Below, piece by piece: positions 16,792 through 25,302 of a stretch of 64,000 nt of DNA; the stretch's first letter is position 1; the number at the start of each line of letters is the position of its first letter. Source of the stretch: Paludibacter sp. UBA6032 (lineage in GTDB: Bacteria; Bacteroidota; Bacteroidia; Bacteroidales; Paludibacteraceae). Where the stretch lies: assembly GCA_002427885.1 (NCBI GenBank), contig DIZI01000044.1:12328-76327 (forward strand), in the 5' to 3' direction. Under the pieces are notes generated by a model. That model was not told the origin of the DNA. It saw only the letters and a program-made list of their open reading frames with translations, and made no database searches. The translations under genes were made by a program, and so were the position numbers.

Positions 16792-17934
16792 TCAGCTTAT
16801 CCCCAGACTGTCATTTATAATCTGCACAAACTTCTTAGCAACTACCCTGTAGTCAAAATTTGCAACAACCCTTTCGCGTCCGGCTTTTCCCATCTTTTCC
16901 CGTAAGGGTGCATCGTTCATCAATGTCAGCATATAGTTGGCAATGTCCGGCACATCGGCACGATAATCAACAATTCGCGGAGTATCAAATACCACTTTAT
17001 GACCTTCTTCAAATCCGGAGGCAGCACCAAGTATCACTTCGTTCACCACTATTTTCTGCGCCACGCCGGCCAATAAAGCTGTTTCACCATGCACCAGGGT
17101 GTCCAGCATTCCCATGGCATTTATGCTCAGAACCGGTTTTCCACAGGCTCCGGCTTCCACTTGCGGCATTCCGAAACCTTCGAGTCGCGATGGAGCTGCG
17201 TAAATATCGCAGGCAGCAATCAGGTAAGGCATAAAGCTTCGTGAGATCGTGTTGACAGCATAAATAACCTTTTTCTCAATGCCAAGGCTCTCAGCCAATT
17301 CCTCGTCGGATGCATCCTGAATGCTGGTGCGTTGTTGTGGCCACACTTTACACACATATTTCCATTTCGGAACTTTATTATCGATAGTAGCCAGTGCCTG
17401 CATCACTTCACGACCACCTTTCGAAGCTGCATCACCACCAACTGTAAGAATCATTAATTCATCCGGAGCAATACCCAATGCTTCACGCACGGCAATGATT
17501 TTCGGATCATTTTTGCTGTAAGGCTTAAACGTGTCGGTATCACAGCCTACAGGCAGAACTACTATGTTATCACCCTTAATTCCATCACGTACATACATTT
17601 CCTTTACCCAATTTGAAGTTACCAAAATAAGGGGAAGTTTATTCAGTACATCCTGATAATTGGCAATATATCCATCAGAAACCAACCAGGGAACGGGAAG
17701 TGCACCAAATTTTTGAGGATTAAGAATTAAATGTGGCGTATATCCCCAATAACCTATTCCAACCACCACATCAGGCTTAAACCAACGATAATACCATTCT
17801 TTTTCCTGATCCGATTCGAAATGTGCTGCATGTACATCAACACCCAGTTCCAACAAACCTTTATATAGTAAATCTCCCTGTGTTGCCAGTCCTCCCGGGG
17901 TCGGGGGATATTCATACAATACCAGTACTTTCAT
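16792..17934 (-). CDS. Glycosyltransferase family 4 (GT-B)
   Basis: The 380-residue cytosolic retaining glycosyltransferase begins with MKVLVLYEYPPTPGGLATQGDLLY, the acceptor-side Rossmann start of GT4 proteins. It has the donor-side signature APSRLEGFGMPQVEAGACGKPV (EX7E motif around residue 265). The sugar donor and acceptor are unknown. It is the last of four genes (GH130-like, GT-fusion, PIG-L, GT4) and follows PIG-L by 67 bases. PIG-L plus GT4 is the pairing known from mycothiol, GPI and bacillithiol synthesis, where an N-acetylhexosamine conjugate is made and then deacetylated; that is an analogy, not proof. Confidence 0.88.
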   Translation of the reverse strand: MKVLVLYEYPPTPGGLATQGDLLYKGLLELGVDVHAAHFESDQEKEWYYRWFKPDVVVGIGYWGYTPHLILNPQKFGALPVPWLVSDGYIANYQDVLNKLPLILVTSNWVKEMYVRDGIKGDNIVVLPVGCDTDTFKPYSKNDPKIIAVREALGIAPDELMILTVGGDAASKGGREVMQALATIDNKVPKWKYVCKVWPQQRTSIQDASDEELAESLGIEKKVIYAVNTISRSFMPYLIAACDIYAAPSRLEGFGMPQVEAGACGKPVLSINAMGMLDTLVHGETALLAGVAQKIVVNEVILGAASGFEEGHKVVFDTPRIVDYRADVPDIANYMLTLMNDAPLREKMGKAGRERVVANFDYRVVAKKFVQIINDSLGIS

Positions 17935-18001
17935 ATTATGATTTTAATGTTTCAATATTTAGTGTTTTGAAAATTCTTTATTATTATTTTGTTTTTAAAA
18001 T

Positions 18002-18619
18002 TCATTTCTTAATGTGTTTCGGGCTTTTAAACTGCCAGAATGCTTCTGATTTTGGTGTTGTCTCTGCCTCCCAACTTGTTTTTTGAAAACCATAGGTTTC
18101 CGTAATGATTTTGTATTTTTTCTCCCAAATTTCTTCCGGTAATAATTCAATGGCATCAGCCTTTTTAATTGCAAGAGGGAAATGAGCATTCTTTCCGTCA
18201 TCGTAAGCAAAGGTCCAAAGCTCGTTAGCCGTTATTTTTTCATCATGCCAAAGAATCAGCACTGCTTTATTGACTTCTTCGTGTCGCAGATGCCGGGTAT
18301 ATTCACCGGCAGCATCGTGCGTCAGAATTAAATCGAAATGAGTACCTGGTAATAAGCTCAATATCTCATCTTCCACTTCCTTTTCATCCAATGGATGTTG
18401 ATCAGGTCCATCATCCAGATCGCCCATGATGCCTTTGGCGTTTAATATTGTCAGTGCATTATTAAACCGTTCAGCCCGCTCTTTATCGCTGGCCCGGCAA
18501 AGGCACACGATAAACCAATCGTTCATCGGATGTTGCAGTATTATTCCACCCGCCCATAATGTTTCATCATCGGGGTGAGCTACAATGACAGCAATTGATT
18601 TTCTGATCTTACTGTTCAT
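18002..18619 (-). CDS. PIG-L family zinc deacetylase
   Basis: The 205-residue protein has the PIG-L/LmbE zinc motif AHPDDETLWAGG at residues 14-25. The second motif, LTHDAAGEYTRHLRHEEV (about residues 109-126), supplies the remaining zinc His. The family removes N-acetyl groups from GlcNAc-type conjugates. Its start overlaps the end of the GT-fusion gene by 11 bases, which means tight translational coupling. It probably deacetylates a sugar product made by the neighbouring glycosyltransferases; the substrate is unknown. Confidence 0.88.
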   Translation of the reverse strand: MNSKIRKSIAVIVAHPDDETLWAGGIILQHPMNDWFIVCLCRASDKERAERFNNALTILNAKGIMGDLDDGPDQHPLDEKEVEDEILSLLPGTHFDLILTHDAAGEYTRHLRHEEVNKAVLILWHDEKITANELWTFAYDDGKNAHFPLAIKKADAIELLPEEIWEKKYKIITETYGFQKTSWEAETTPKSEAFWQFKSPKHIKK

Positions 18620-20951
18620 TTTTATATTTCTCCATGGTTAAACGTGCCATCAGGTAACTCACTGTCGACTCAGCTCCCTGATTCAGGTTCACATGTGTTT
18701 CTTCCAATCCGTCGTAACACCCTCCGGTACAGGGGTTATAAATAATCTGATGTAAACGGTTATTACCCAAAAACCAGTCGAATGCTATTACCATTTTTTG
18801 ATGATATTCTTCATCCATAAACACATCGTAAAATTTACTCAGGGTCATAATGGTGTAGGCTACATCGATAGGTTGTTCACCAAACTGTCCGGTTTCCTGC
18901 CCTTTATGTAACCAGCCTTTATTGGAAATCACTTCAATTCCATTTTTATTGAATGTCAACGACAACAGAAAATTAAATGATGTACGGGCAATGTCTTTAT
19001 ATATATTTTCACCCGTCATGAGCCAGGCATAAAGCATGGCTTCGGGCAAAATACTGTTAGCATAGGTCATATAACTTTCATACCATTCCCATACCATGTT
19101 CGATTCATGTTTATACATTTCAAGTAACCGATTGGCAAACACTCTTACAGTGTCCTGATGATCAATTGATTTTTTCCCCTTTCTAAAATAAAATAATCCT
19201 TTCATAACGAATGACATGGCACGGGGCGATTTTACCAGTTGCATATCAAACATGGCTTTTTCAAAAATACTTATGGCATCGGCAATGATGGCTTTTGGTA
19301 ACATTTCTTTTAATGAAACCACATAGCCCAACGCCCAGATAGCTCTTCCGTTGGAATCTTCCAGATTGACTTCCCCGTTTTGATCCGTAAAATTATGTTC
19401 GCTGTCCACATAGTTTAAAAAGTTGCCGGTTGGTTGCTGGCAGAACTTTATAAAATCAAGATATTTGCGAATAGCATTCAGGCTCTCCTTTTCGTGAAAT
19501 AATTTGAAAGACATGCAGGTAGCCACCAATGCCCTTGCATTATCATCGAGGGTATAACCCGATTTAAGATTAGGTTGATTGATTTTTGAAAACTGAATCA
19601 TAGCAAATTCCGTAGTCATTGCCTTGAAGTGGCTTAAATTTACTTCCGGTAAATTATATTGTAGTTGAATTTTATTGCCGGATATATCCTGAAATAACCG
19701 GGCATGATCCACCGCTGAATTTTCCCAGGCAGTAGAAACTATTTTCTGCAAGGTATTTACAATTAGATTTTTCCGCAAAGGATAATCATTTAAAAGTAAG
19801 TTAACACTTTCGGCTAATTGTTTCGAATTCCGAAAATCAAAGATTATTCCGGTTTCTTTAGTCAGGACTTCTTTGGCGTGAGGGATAGGTGTGGAAATAA
19901 TCGGACAGCCACAACTCATGGCATAAGCAAAGGTCCCACTCACAGCCTGATTCGGATCGTTGGTTGTAAACAGGTAAATATCGGTTAGTTGTAAGTATTC
20001 AAGCAACTCCTCCAATGCGAGGTATTTGTTGATAAACCGCACATGATTCTGAATTCCGAGATCTTTAACTTTTTGAATCAGACTTTCCCTGTAAACTTCT
20101 CCGTCGTTTTTCACTACTTCGGGATGTGTTTTCCCTATAATCAGAAAAATTGTTTCGGGACAATTTTTTATTATGGCAGGTAAAGCATCCAGTGTCGTTT
20201 CGATACTTTTACCGGCGCTGAGCAATCCAAAAGTAGTAAGTACTTTACGACCGCTTAAATTGTATTTTTCTTTCAGGGATTTCTCATTCAAATGTTGAAC
20301 CAGGTGTGTTCCGTGAGCTATCACATTGATTTTTTGCTTCGAAATGCCGTAATCATTCATGAGTATTTCAGCCGAAGTATTCGTCATAACAATGATTGAC
20401 TTACTGGCAGCAACTATATTCTTTACTTCCAGTCGTAACCGCTCATCGGGATTGGGAAGTACGGTATGAAAAACGACTATTATCGGTTTAATCAGTTCAT
20501 ACATTAATTGCAGAAAAGATTGTTTCTGATCTATATAAAAACCAAACTCGTGCTGGATGAGAACAAGTTGAATTTGACTATCGTTATTCACTTTTTCGAT
20601 CAGATCAAGATAGGTTGACGTGCGGGAGGTATCCAGCGTAAATTTTACTTCTTCAGGATAATCGTAATTGGCTTTGCCGTTTTCCAATGCACAAATTTTA
20701 ATGGACAATGACTTGTTGAACTTTTTATTCAAAGCGGTAATCAGGTCTTGTGAATAAGTTGCAATACCACATTCACGTGGCGGATACGATGTTATAAATA
20801 ATATCTCCGCCTGTTTATTTATCAGGGCTATCCGGGCATGATGCCTGTTCTTTCTTATAGTATTGGGTGAAAAAGTGGTGCTGTCATAATTAAATATAGC
20901 TTCCTGACTAATAAGCCTGTCTATCCTTCCGGGAATATTTTCATTTTTCAT
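18609..20951 (-). CDS. GT4 glycosyltransferase fused to a C-terminal (alpha/alpha)6-barrel-like domain
   Basis: The protein has 780 residues, about twice a normal GT4. Residues about 50-410 are a GT-B glycosyltransferase: ITSYPPRECGIATYSQDL near the start and the donor site YAMSCGCPIISTPIPHAKE. Residues about 430-775 are all-helical with repeats typical of (alpha/alpha)6 toroids (YTLDDNARALVA near 460, NGRAIWALGY, GQFGEQPIDVAYTI, NQGAESTVSYL). The second domain may trim or bind the glycan that the first makes. It overlaps both neighbours by 11 bases (GH130-like upstream, PIG-L downstream). The fused domain is not assigned to a numbered family here. Confidence 0.8.
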   Translation of the reverse strand: MKNENIPGRIDRLISQEAIFNYDSTTFSPNTIRKNRHHARIALINKQAEILFITSYPPRECGIATYSQDLITALNKKFNKSLSIKICALENGKANYDYPEEVKFTLDTSRTSTYLDLIEKVNNDSQIQLVLIQHEFGFYIDQKQSFLQLMYELIKPIIVVFHTVLPNPDERLRLEVKNIVAASKSIIVMTNTSAEILMNDYGISKQKINVIAHGTHLVQHLNEKSLKEKYNLSGRKVLTTFGLLSAGKSIETTLDALPAIIKNCPETIFLIIGKTHPEVVKNDGEVYRESLIQKVKDLGIQNHVRFINKYLALEELLEYLQLTDIYLFTTNDPNQAVSGTFAYAMSCGCPIISTPIPHAKEVLTKETGIIFDFRNSKQLAESVNLLLNDYPLRKNLIVNTLQKIVSTAWENSAVDHARLFQDISGNKIQLQYNLPEVNLSHFKAMTTEFAMIQFSKINQPNLKSGYTLDDNARALVATCMSFKLFHEKESLNAIRKYLDFIKFCQQPTGNFLNYVDSEHNFTDQNGEVNLEDSNGRAIWALGYVVSLKEMLPKAIIADAISIFEKAMFDMQLVKSPRAMSFVMKGLFYFRKGKKSIDHQDTVRVFANRLLEMYKHESNMVWEWYESYMTYANSILPEAMLYAWLMTGENIYKDIARTSFNFLLSLTFNKNGIEVISNKGWLHKGQETGQFGEQPIDVAYTIMTLSKFYDVFMDEEYHQKMVIAFDWFLGNNRLHQIIYNPCTGGCYDGLEETHVNLNQGAESTVSYLMARLTMEKYKNEQ

Positions 20952-22122
20952 TTTTTTTGGTTTTTGAAATTTTCTTTGTTTCTGGAATTTTCTTTGTTTC
21001 AGGAATTTTCTTTGCTTTACGAATTTCCTTTGTTTGAGGAAGTAATGTTGATTTTATTTCATTGATTGTGACAATACTGTTCTCTTTAACCTTAATACAA
21101 TCTAATAATTCTTTTACTAAATCTGATAACCTTAACGATGCACAGGCAATATGCGAATCGGCTGCACCGTAATAAATAAATAAGGTGTCACCAAATAAAG
21201 CTGTACCGGTTGGAAAAACCACATTGTTCACATCACCTTCTTTTTCCCATTCGAATTCAGGTGAGAACAAAGGATATGACAACCGTGCAATTTCCTTCCG
21301 GGGATCATCTAAATCCAGTAATGCGGCAGCACATGCAGAATATATCAGACCTTCATTTGTATCCTGCACACCATGATAAATCAATATCCAACCATGTTCT
21401 GTTTCGATTGGGGGACAACCACTTCCAATATAGTCTGACTCATGTCCATAAATAGGATCCATGACTATATGATCCTGAAAATTGCGGAAATAATCTTTCC
21501 AGAATTCAGGAGTCAGATCTTTAATCTCCTTAACGGATACCAGTTGAATGCCGGGTCTGATACGGTGAAAAAAAACAAGATTTCCATTAATCCGACGTGG
21601 AAAAAAGACTACATTTTTGTCCCACAACAGGATTTTTTCATCCGGATCAGCTTCCTGATAATAAAACTTATGATTGTGGTAGTAATTTTCATTTACTTTT
21701 CCTGCCGCTTCAACCAGATAAACAAAATGGGCATATGAAATTGGTGGAACTATCACTCCCTGCTTCTCAAAATGAATTAAATCTTTTGATGTAGCCAAGG
21801 CTCCACGGGCATTAATTCCATCATATCCGGTATATGACATATAGTATGTATCATCAATCTTAACGATGCGTGGATCTTCAACACCCTGCGATTCATAGTC
21901 AAATTCAGATACTATAAATGGCTTTTCCCATCGTTCGGCAATGGTCAATGGTCCATCCAACCGGCAATAACCAATGGTTGATTGATTCCAAAGTTGAACC
22001 GCCCGATAGAAAATATAGACACTATCCCCAACGCGAATGACTGCAGGGTTTAACACTGCTTCATTTTCAAATTCCAACTCTGTCTTTGACAGTATTATGC
22101 CTTCTTTTTTTAATTTTATCAT
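20941..22122 (-). CDS. GH130-like glycoside phosphorylase/hydrolase with Lys-rich C-terminal repeats
   Basis: The 393-residue five-bladed beta-propeller protein has the GH130 landmarks: NPAVIRVGDSVYIFYRA near the start, QGVEDPRIV with the likely proton-donor Asp83, and GSGCPPIETEHGWILIYHG. Most characterised GH130 enzymes phosphorolyse or hydrolyse beta-mannosides; the role here is unproven. No signal peptide is present, so it is cytosolic. The last 25 residues are near-repeats of KKIPETK, a basic tail outside the fold, encoded by a 21-base repeat at about 20944-21010. It is the first gene of a four-gene unit and overlaps the GT-fusion by 11 bases. Confidence 0.82.
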   Translation of the reverse strand: MIKLKKEGIILSKTELEFENEAVLNPAVIRVGDSVYIFYRAVQLWNQSTIGYCRLDGPLTIAERWEKPFIVSEFDYESQGVEDPRIVKIDDTYYMSYTGYDGINARGALATSKDLIHFEKQGVIVPPISYAHFVYLVEAAGKVNENYYHNHKFYYQEADPDEKILLWDKNVVFFPRRINGNLVFFHRIRPGIQLVSVKEIKDLTPEFWKDYFRNFQDHIVMDPIYGHESDYIGSGCPPIETEHGWILIYHGVQDTNEGLIYSACAAALLDLDDPRKEIARLSYPLFSPEFEWEKEGDVNNVVFPTGTALFGDTLFIYYGAADSHIACASLRLSDLVKELLDCIKVKENSIVTINEIKSTLLPQTKEIRKAKKIPETKKIPETKKISKTKKNEK

Positions 22123-22207
22123 GATTGTTTTGTTTTTAGTTTAATATCTATAGATGCCCTTTTGTAAGACCCGGCCTGATAACCTCAATACTCAATACTC
22201 GTATTTA

Positions 22208-23320
22208 CTACTTACTATTTACTACTTTCTTCTTTTTAAAAGCAGGTATTTTTAGAATTATTTTTGGCATCGTATCTCCTAATAAATATCCCCATGGATT
22301 CATTGATTCAATATGATCGAAAAATACTTTGACAATGGCCAATAAGGGAAGAGAAAGAAACATACCCGGAATTCCCCAGAGTGCATTACCTATCAGTACT
22401 ACCAATATCGAAAACAGGGCATTTATTTTTACTTTCGATGCTACTATTTTGGGTACAATATAGTTGTTGTCAATAATTTGAATGAAAATATGAACTCCAA
22501 ATACATAAACTGCAAACCATGCCGATGATTTAGTTACCAGGGCAACTATCATAAACAAGGCAACCGCTATAATTCCACCAATGTATGGGATTACATTCAG
22601 TAAAGCTCCGATTACGCCCAGCAATATGGCATATTGAATTCCCAAAATCATAAGCCCTATTGTATTGAGTACCCCGACTATTACTGCTTCTATCAGTAGC
22701 CCAACCAGATAATGCTGCACAACCGATTTGGTTTGGGTAACTATTTCTCTCACCTGTGTTTGATGTGTTTCTGCAAATAATCGACGGATAAATTCAATTA
22801 ATAAGGGTTGATAATAAAGGATTACAAAAACATAAACAGGAATTAAAAAAATAGCCGCAAGACCACTTCCGACCGAAACAATAGTTTGTCCGATTAATGT
22901 GCCATCAATCGTAAGAAGTTCATGCTGCGTTTTAGTCATCCAGGCCTGAACGATCCATGTTTTTAAATGTAAAAATTGAGCAATGGATTGTATGCTTTGA
23001 TTTAGAATATCCGTAAACTTTTTGATAAATATCGGCCAGGATTCACTAAAGTTTACAGCCTGAGTATAAATAAGCATTATGAAAGCTCCAATTAAAATAA
23101 CTGTAAGAAGCAATGTGAAAATAATGGCAATGATTCTGTTTATTTTGAGTCTTATAAAAAAACGAACTATTGGGCTAAGCAAAATGGAAATAATGAATGC
23201 GAAAACTAATGGCACAATAATGCTTTGCGCGATGTATAATATGGCTAACAGGGCTGATAACCCAATAAGAAAGACACCGGCTTGGGCATAGAAAGGCATT
23301 ATCAATTTTTTATCAACCAT
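22208..23320 (-). CDS. AI-2E family transporter (TqsA/PerM-like)
   Basis: The 370-residue integral membrane protein has the family layout: paired N-terminal helices (FYAQAGVFLIGLSALLAILY), a soluble region about residues 70-150, and later helices with VIGALLNVIPYIGGIIAVALF and NNYIVPKIVASKVKINALFSI. Members export small molecules or act as Na+/H+ antiporters; the cargo is not predictable. The last codons (VVNSK and stop) are made of the intergenic word AGTAAATAGTAAG that also flanks the four-helix-bundle genes, so its 3' end was probably rebuilt by that repeat. It is 12 bases downstream of the 127-residue unknown gene. Confidence 0.88.
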   Translation of the reverse strand: MVDKKLIMPFYAQAGVFLIGLSALLAILYIAQSIIVPLVFAFIISILLSPIVRFFIRLKINRIIAIIFTLLLTVILIGAFIMLIYTQAVNFSESWPIFIKKFTDILNQSIQSIAQFLHLKTWIVQAWMTKTQHELLTIDGTLIGQTIVSVGSGLAAIFLIPVYVFVILYYQPLLIEFIRRLFAETHQTQVREIVTQTKSVVQHYLVGLLIEAVIVGVLNTIGLMILGIQYAILLGVIGALLNVIPYIGGIIAVALFMIVALVTKSSAWFAVYVFGVHIFIQIIDNNYIVPKIVASKVKINALFSILVVLIGNALWGIPGMFLSLPLLAIVKVFFDHIESMNPWGYLLGDTMPKIILKIPAFKKKKVVNSK

Positions 23321-23331
23321 GACATGCAGTA

Positions 23332-23715
23332 TTATTTTTCTTTTCTATGAAAGATCTGTTCCATAATAAATTGACCGAACGATTTAAAAATTTCGGGATG
23401 TTGAGCTACTATATTGGTAACACCAAATTGTAAAACGGATCCCATAAACTTTTTAAATGGATTATTAGATGACCCGACGGCAATTATTTTTGAAAAATAA
23501 CCGGTAATCAGGCCCATAGCTGATCCAATCATATTATCGATCAGAAAGGGAGAGGAGGAAATATCATTGATTGCCCCTTTGATAAGGTTGACGGGTGTCA
23601 GACTTTCAACTGTGATTATGAATTGTTCTTTTAATAATTGTCCCTGTATGGTTTGTTCCAGTTCCATTTGCCTGATAGCAATTTTAAGTTCTGCTGCGGA
23701 GTTAATTGTTTCCAT
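23332..23715 (-). CDS. Conserved hypothetical protein, 127 aa
   Basis: I do not recognise a named family. The protein is amphipathic, with a Gln/Glu-rich N-terminal helix and a Gly/Ile/Phe-rich middle (MIGSAMGLITGYFSKIIAVG) that could associate with membranes. It lies between the holin-like gene (43 bases upstream) and the AI-2E transporter gene (12 bases downstream), so it is part of one transcription unit and may assist one of these membrane proteins. Confidence 0.7.
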   Translation of the reverse strand: METINSAAELKIAIRQMELEQTIQGQLLKEQFIITVESLTPVNLIKGAINDISSSPFLIDNMIGSAMGLITGYFSKIIAVGSSNNPFKKFMGSVLQFGVTNIVAQHPEIFKSFGQFIMEQIFHRKEK

Positions 23716-23757
23716 GTTTTGTATAGAATTAAAAATTCAGTTCTTATTCTCGGGTAT

Positions 23758-24114
23758 TTATATTTTGTCGGTCTGTTTGCTAAATAATCGAACGATATAA
23801 TCATTTAATTTTCGCTTAAGCCATTTATGCATAAAGAAATGCATGATAAAAGCAATAACTGCATAGAAAGCAGCTACTATAAAAAATCCATAAAACATTT
23901 CACCTAATATTTTACCTATCCAGATGGCTGCACCCAGATTTAAAAAAAGGGTAAAAGACGTAAGAATGACTATGACAATTGAATGAGATAAAAATGAAGA
24001 AACTTCGTCCGATGTTTTGTCCAGTACTTTGAGTTTTACCAGTTCAAAACTTACTTTTCCATAATCGGCTGTTCTTTCAAGTAGGGTTTCAATAGTTTTA
24101 ATATTATCTTCCAT
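23758..24114 (-). CDS. Phage-holin-family-like small membrane protein
   Basis: The 118-residue protein has an N-terminal amphipathic helix (TIETLLERTADYGKVSFELVKLKV), two membrane segments (about residues 44-68 and 72-95) and a basic C-terminus. That is the layout of the Actinobacterial holin-X/phage holin superfamily found in many Bacteroidota housekeeping loci with no phage nearby. It is usually found with YtxH-type and AI-2E genes, as here. A lysis role is unlikely; a membrane-integrity role is inferred. Confidence 0.72.
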   Translation of the reverse strand: MEDNIKTIETLLERTADYGKVSFELVKLKVLDKTSDEVSSFLSHSIVIVILTSFTLFLNLGAAIWIGKILGEMFYGFFIVAAFYAVIAFIMHFFMHKWLKRKLNDYIVRLFSKQTDKI

Positions 24115-24162
24115 GATGTAGAGGTATATAAAATGTGTAAAAAAAAAGTATATTGTCGGCTT

Positions 24163-24567
24163 TTAAATTTGTGTGGTTTTATTCGCAATGGTTAGCAGAA
24201 ATGCAGAGTCTTCCGTGGTTGTCAGGCTGTATTTAATTTTTTCATTTAGTGTCAGATGTTGACCCTTATTCAACAACACGGAGTTTCTCCGGGTACGTAA
24301 CCTGAGTTTTCCCTCGAGTATCTGAAACGTTACCGAATCGGCCGACTGAAATGATTCTATTTCAGTTCCACGGTGTGCAACAGTAAGAATAACATTTTTA
24401 GTCTGCGATTTCAATAAAATTCTCGAATTAAGATCCTCATCTGAACCTAAATAATAATGCTTCATGTTCTCGATGATTGAAGGCATATTTATATTAACTA
24501 AAGAATCATCAGAAGAACCTGGGTTTTTCAGGAATGAAGATTTCGTATTTGTTGTTTGTTTTAGCAT
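24163..24567 (-). CDS. Cupin-fold protein
   Basis: The start at 24567 (MLKQTTNTKSS) was chosen because the 44 codons upstream look non-coding. The 134-residue product ends in a small cupin barrel: DSVTFQILEGKLRLRTRRNSVLLNKGQHLTLNEKI, with the G-x-hydrophobic turns of a cupin but without the usual His pair, so metal binding is doubtful. It lies between the YtxH and holin-like genes on the same strand. It may be a ligand-binding or regulatory protein; no substrate is suggested. Confidence 0.65.
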   Translation of the reverse strand: MLKQTTNTKSSFLKNPGSSDDSLVNINMPSIIENMKHYYLGSDEDLNSRILLKSQTKNVILTVAHRGTEIESFQSADSVTFQILEGKLRLRTRRNSVLLNKGQHLTLNEKIKYSLTTTEDSAFLLTIANKTTQI

Positions 24568-24745
24568 GATCTGAATGTTTCGCAATGTGAATAATATAGT
24601 TTGTGTTACTTTTAATGACAATTTGATCTGTCTTAAATATCTGTGAATTAATATAGAATTGAGTCCAACCCGAAAATCCCTGACAGGATTAAATATCAAA
24701 AATTATTATTACGGAATGGACTCAATTTCAAAACGGCCTTTTCAA

Positions 24746-25015
24746 TTACTTTTTGGCAGTCTTCATTTCTTTTTCAACTTTGACTTCGGCATCATCGATG
24801 AGGTCGTTGACATCTTCCTGTACCTTTTCAAACTTCTCGGTGATGGAATCAATAAAGTCGTTGAATTTATCTTTTAATAAATCCACTTCCCGTTCTCCTT
24901 TTCTGTAAATACTTCTGCGAAGAACTGTTCCTTTTGAAGGTGCAAATAAAACTCCTACCAATGCTCCGACGGCTGCACCAACTACTACTCCTAATACTAC
25001 TTTTGCTGTACTCAT
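24746..25015 (-). CDS. YtxH-domain small membrane protein
   Basis: The 89-residue protein has the YtxH signature: an N-terminal glycine-rich membrane helix (VVLGVVVGAAVGALVGVLFAPSKG) followed by an amphipathic, highly charged helix. YtxH proteins are general-stress proteins of unknown mechanism, anchored in the inner membrane with a cytosolic coiled tail. It heads the minus-strand cluster that runs down to the AI-2E and glycan genes. Its promoter carries the CRP-like site at 25111-25126. Confidence 0.88.
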   Translation of the reverse strand: MSTAKVVLGVVVGAAVGALVGVLFAPSKGTVLRRSIYRKGEREVDLLKDKFNDFIDSITEKFEKVQEDVNDLIDDAEVKVEKEMKTAKK

Positions 25016-25060
25016 AATGTTGTTGTTTTTAATCTGATTTATACTAATATTTTATAGTAC

Positions 25061-25126
25061 AAATGTAGGGCATACCGGAAGGGTCAGTGTTACAATATTC
25101 TGAGTATAAGTTGTAAAATTCACACC
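25061..25126 (-). promoter_or_regulatory. Promoter with CRP-like activator site (site 2 of 3)
   Basis: The -7 box is TACATTTG on the minus strand (25061-25068), an exact TAnnTTTG. GTTGTAAAATTCACAC at 25111-25126 begins exactly 50 bases after the first base of CAAA, the same as at sites 1 and 3. On the minus strand it reads TGTGA-N6-CAACT. The leader to the YtxH start is about 42 bases. Confidence 0.55.
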
Positions 25127-25206
25127 TTAGAATAATTAACAATTAACAATTAATAATTCATAATTGATATTTCGAAACTCAAAACTCAAAACTCAAAACT
25201 CATATG

Positions 25207-25248
25207 ACAAGAGTACCCTTCCTCCGTGTCTGTCGACACAAAAGAAGG
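25207..25248. repeat. Hairpin downstream of the PorT-like gene
   Basis: GAGTACCCTTC pairs with GAAGGGCACTC (one mismatch), with a TGTC-GACA stem inside the loop. It follows the end of the minus-strand barrel gene and may end its transcript. Simple repeats of AACTCAA lie just before it. Confidence 0.4.
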
Positions 25249-25302
25249 GCACTCAATTCCGGAACATCTTAGCACGATGCGGGAATAGAAATTAATTTTA
25301 TC

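Noticed and set aside
23758..24114. Prophage lysis gene
   Set aside because: No phage genes are near; this holin-like family is common in chromosomal stress loci of Bacteroidota.
25228..25243. Third LacI operator (GTGT and ACAC words)
   Set aside because: The spacing is six bases instead of four and the CG centre is misplaced; it belongs to a hairpin.
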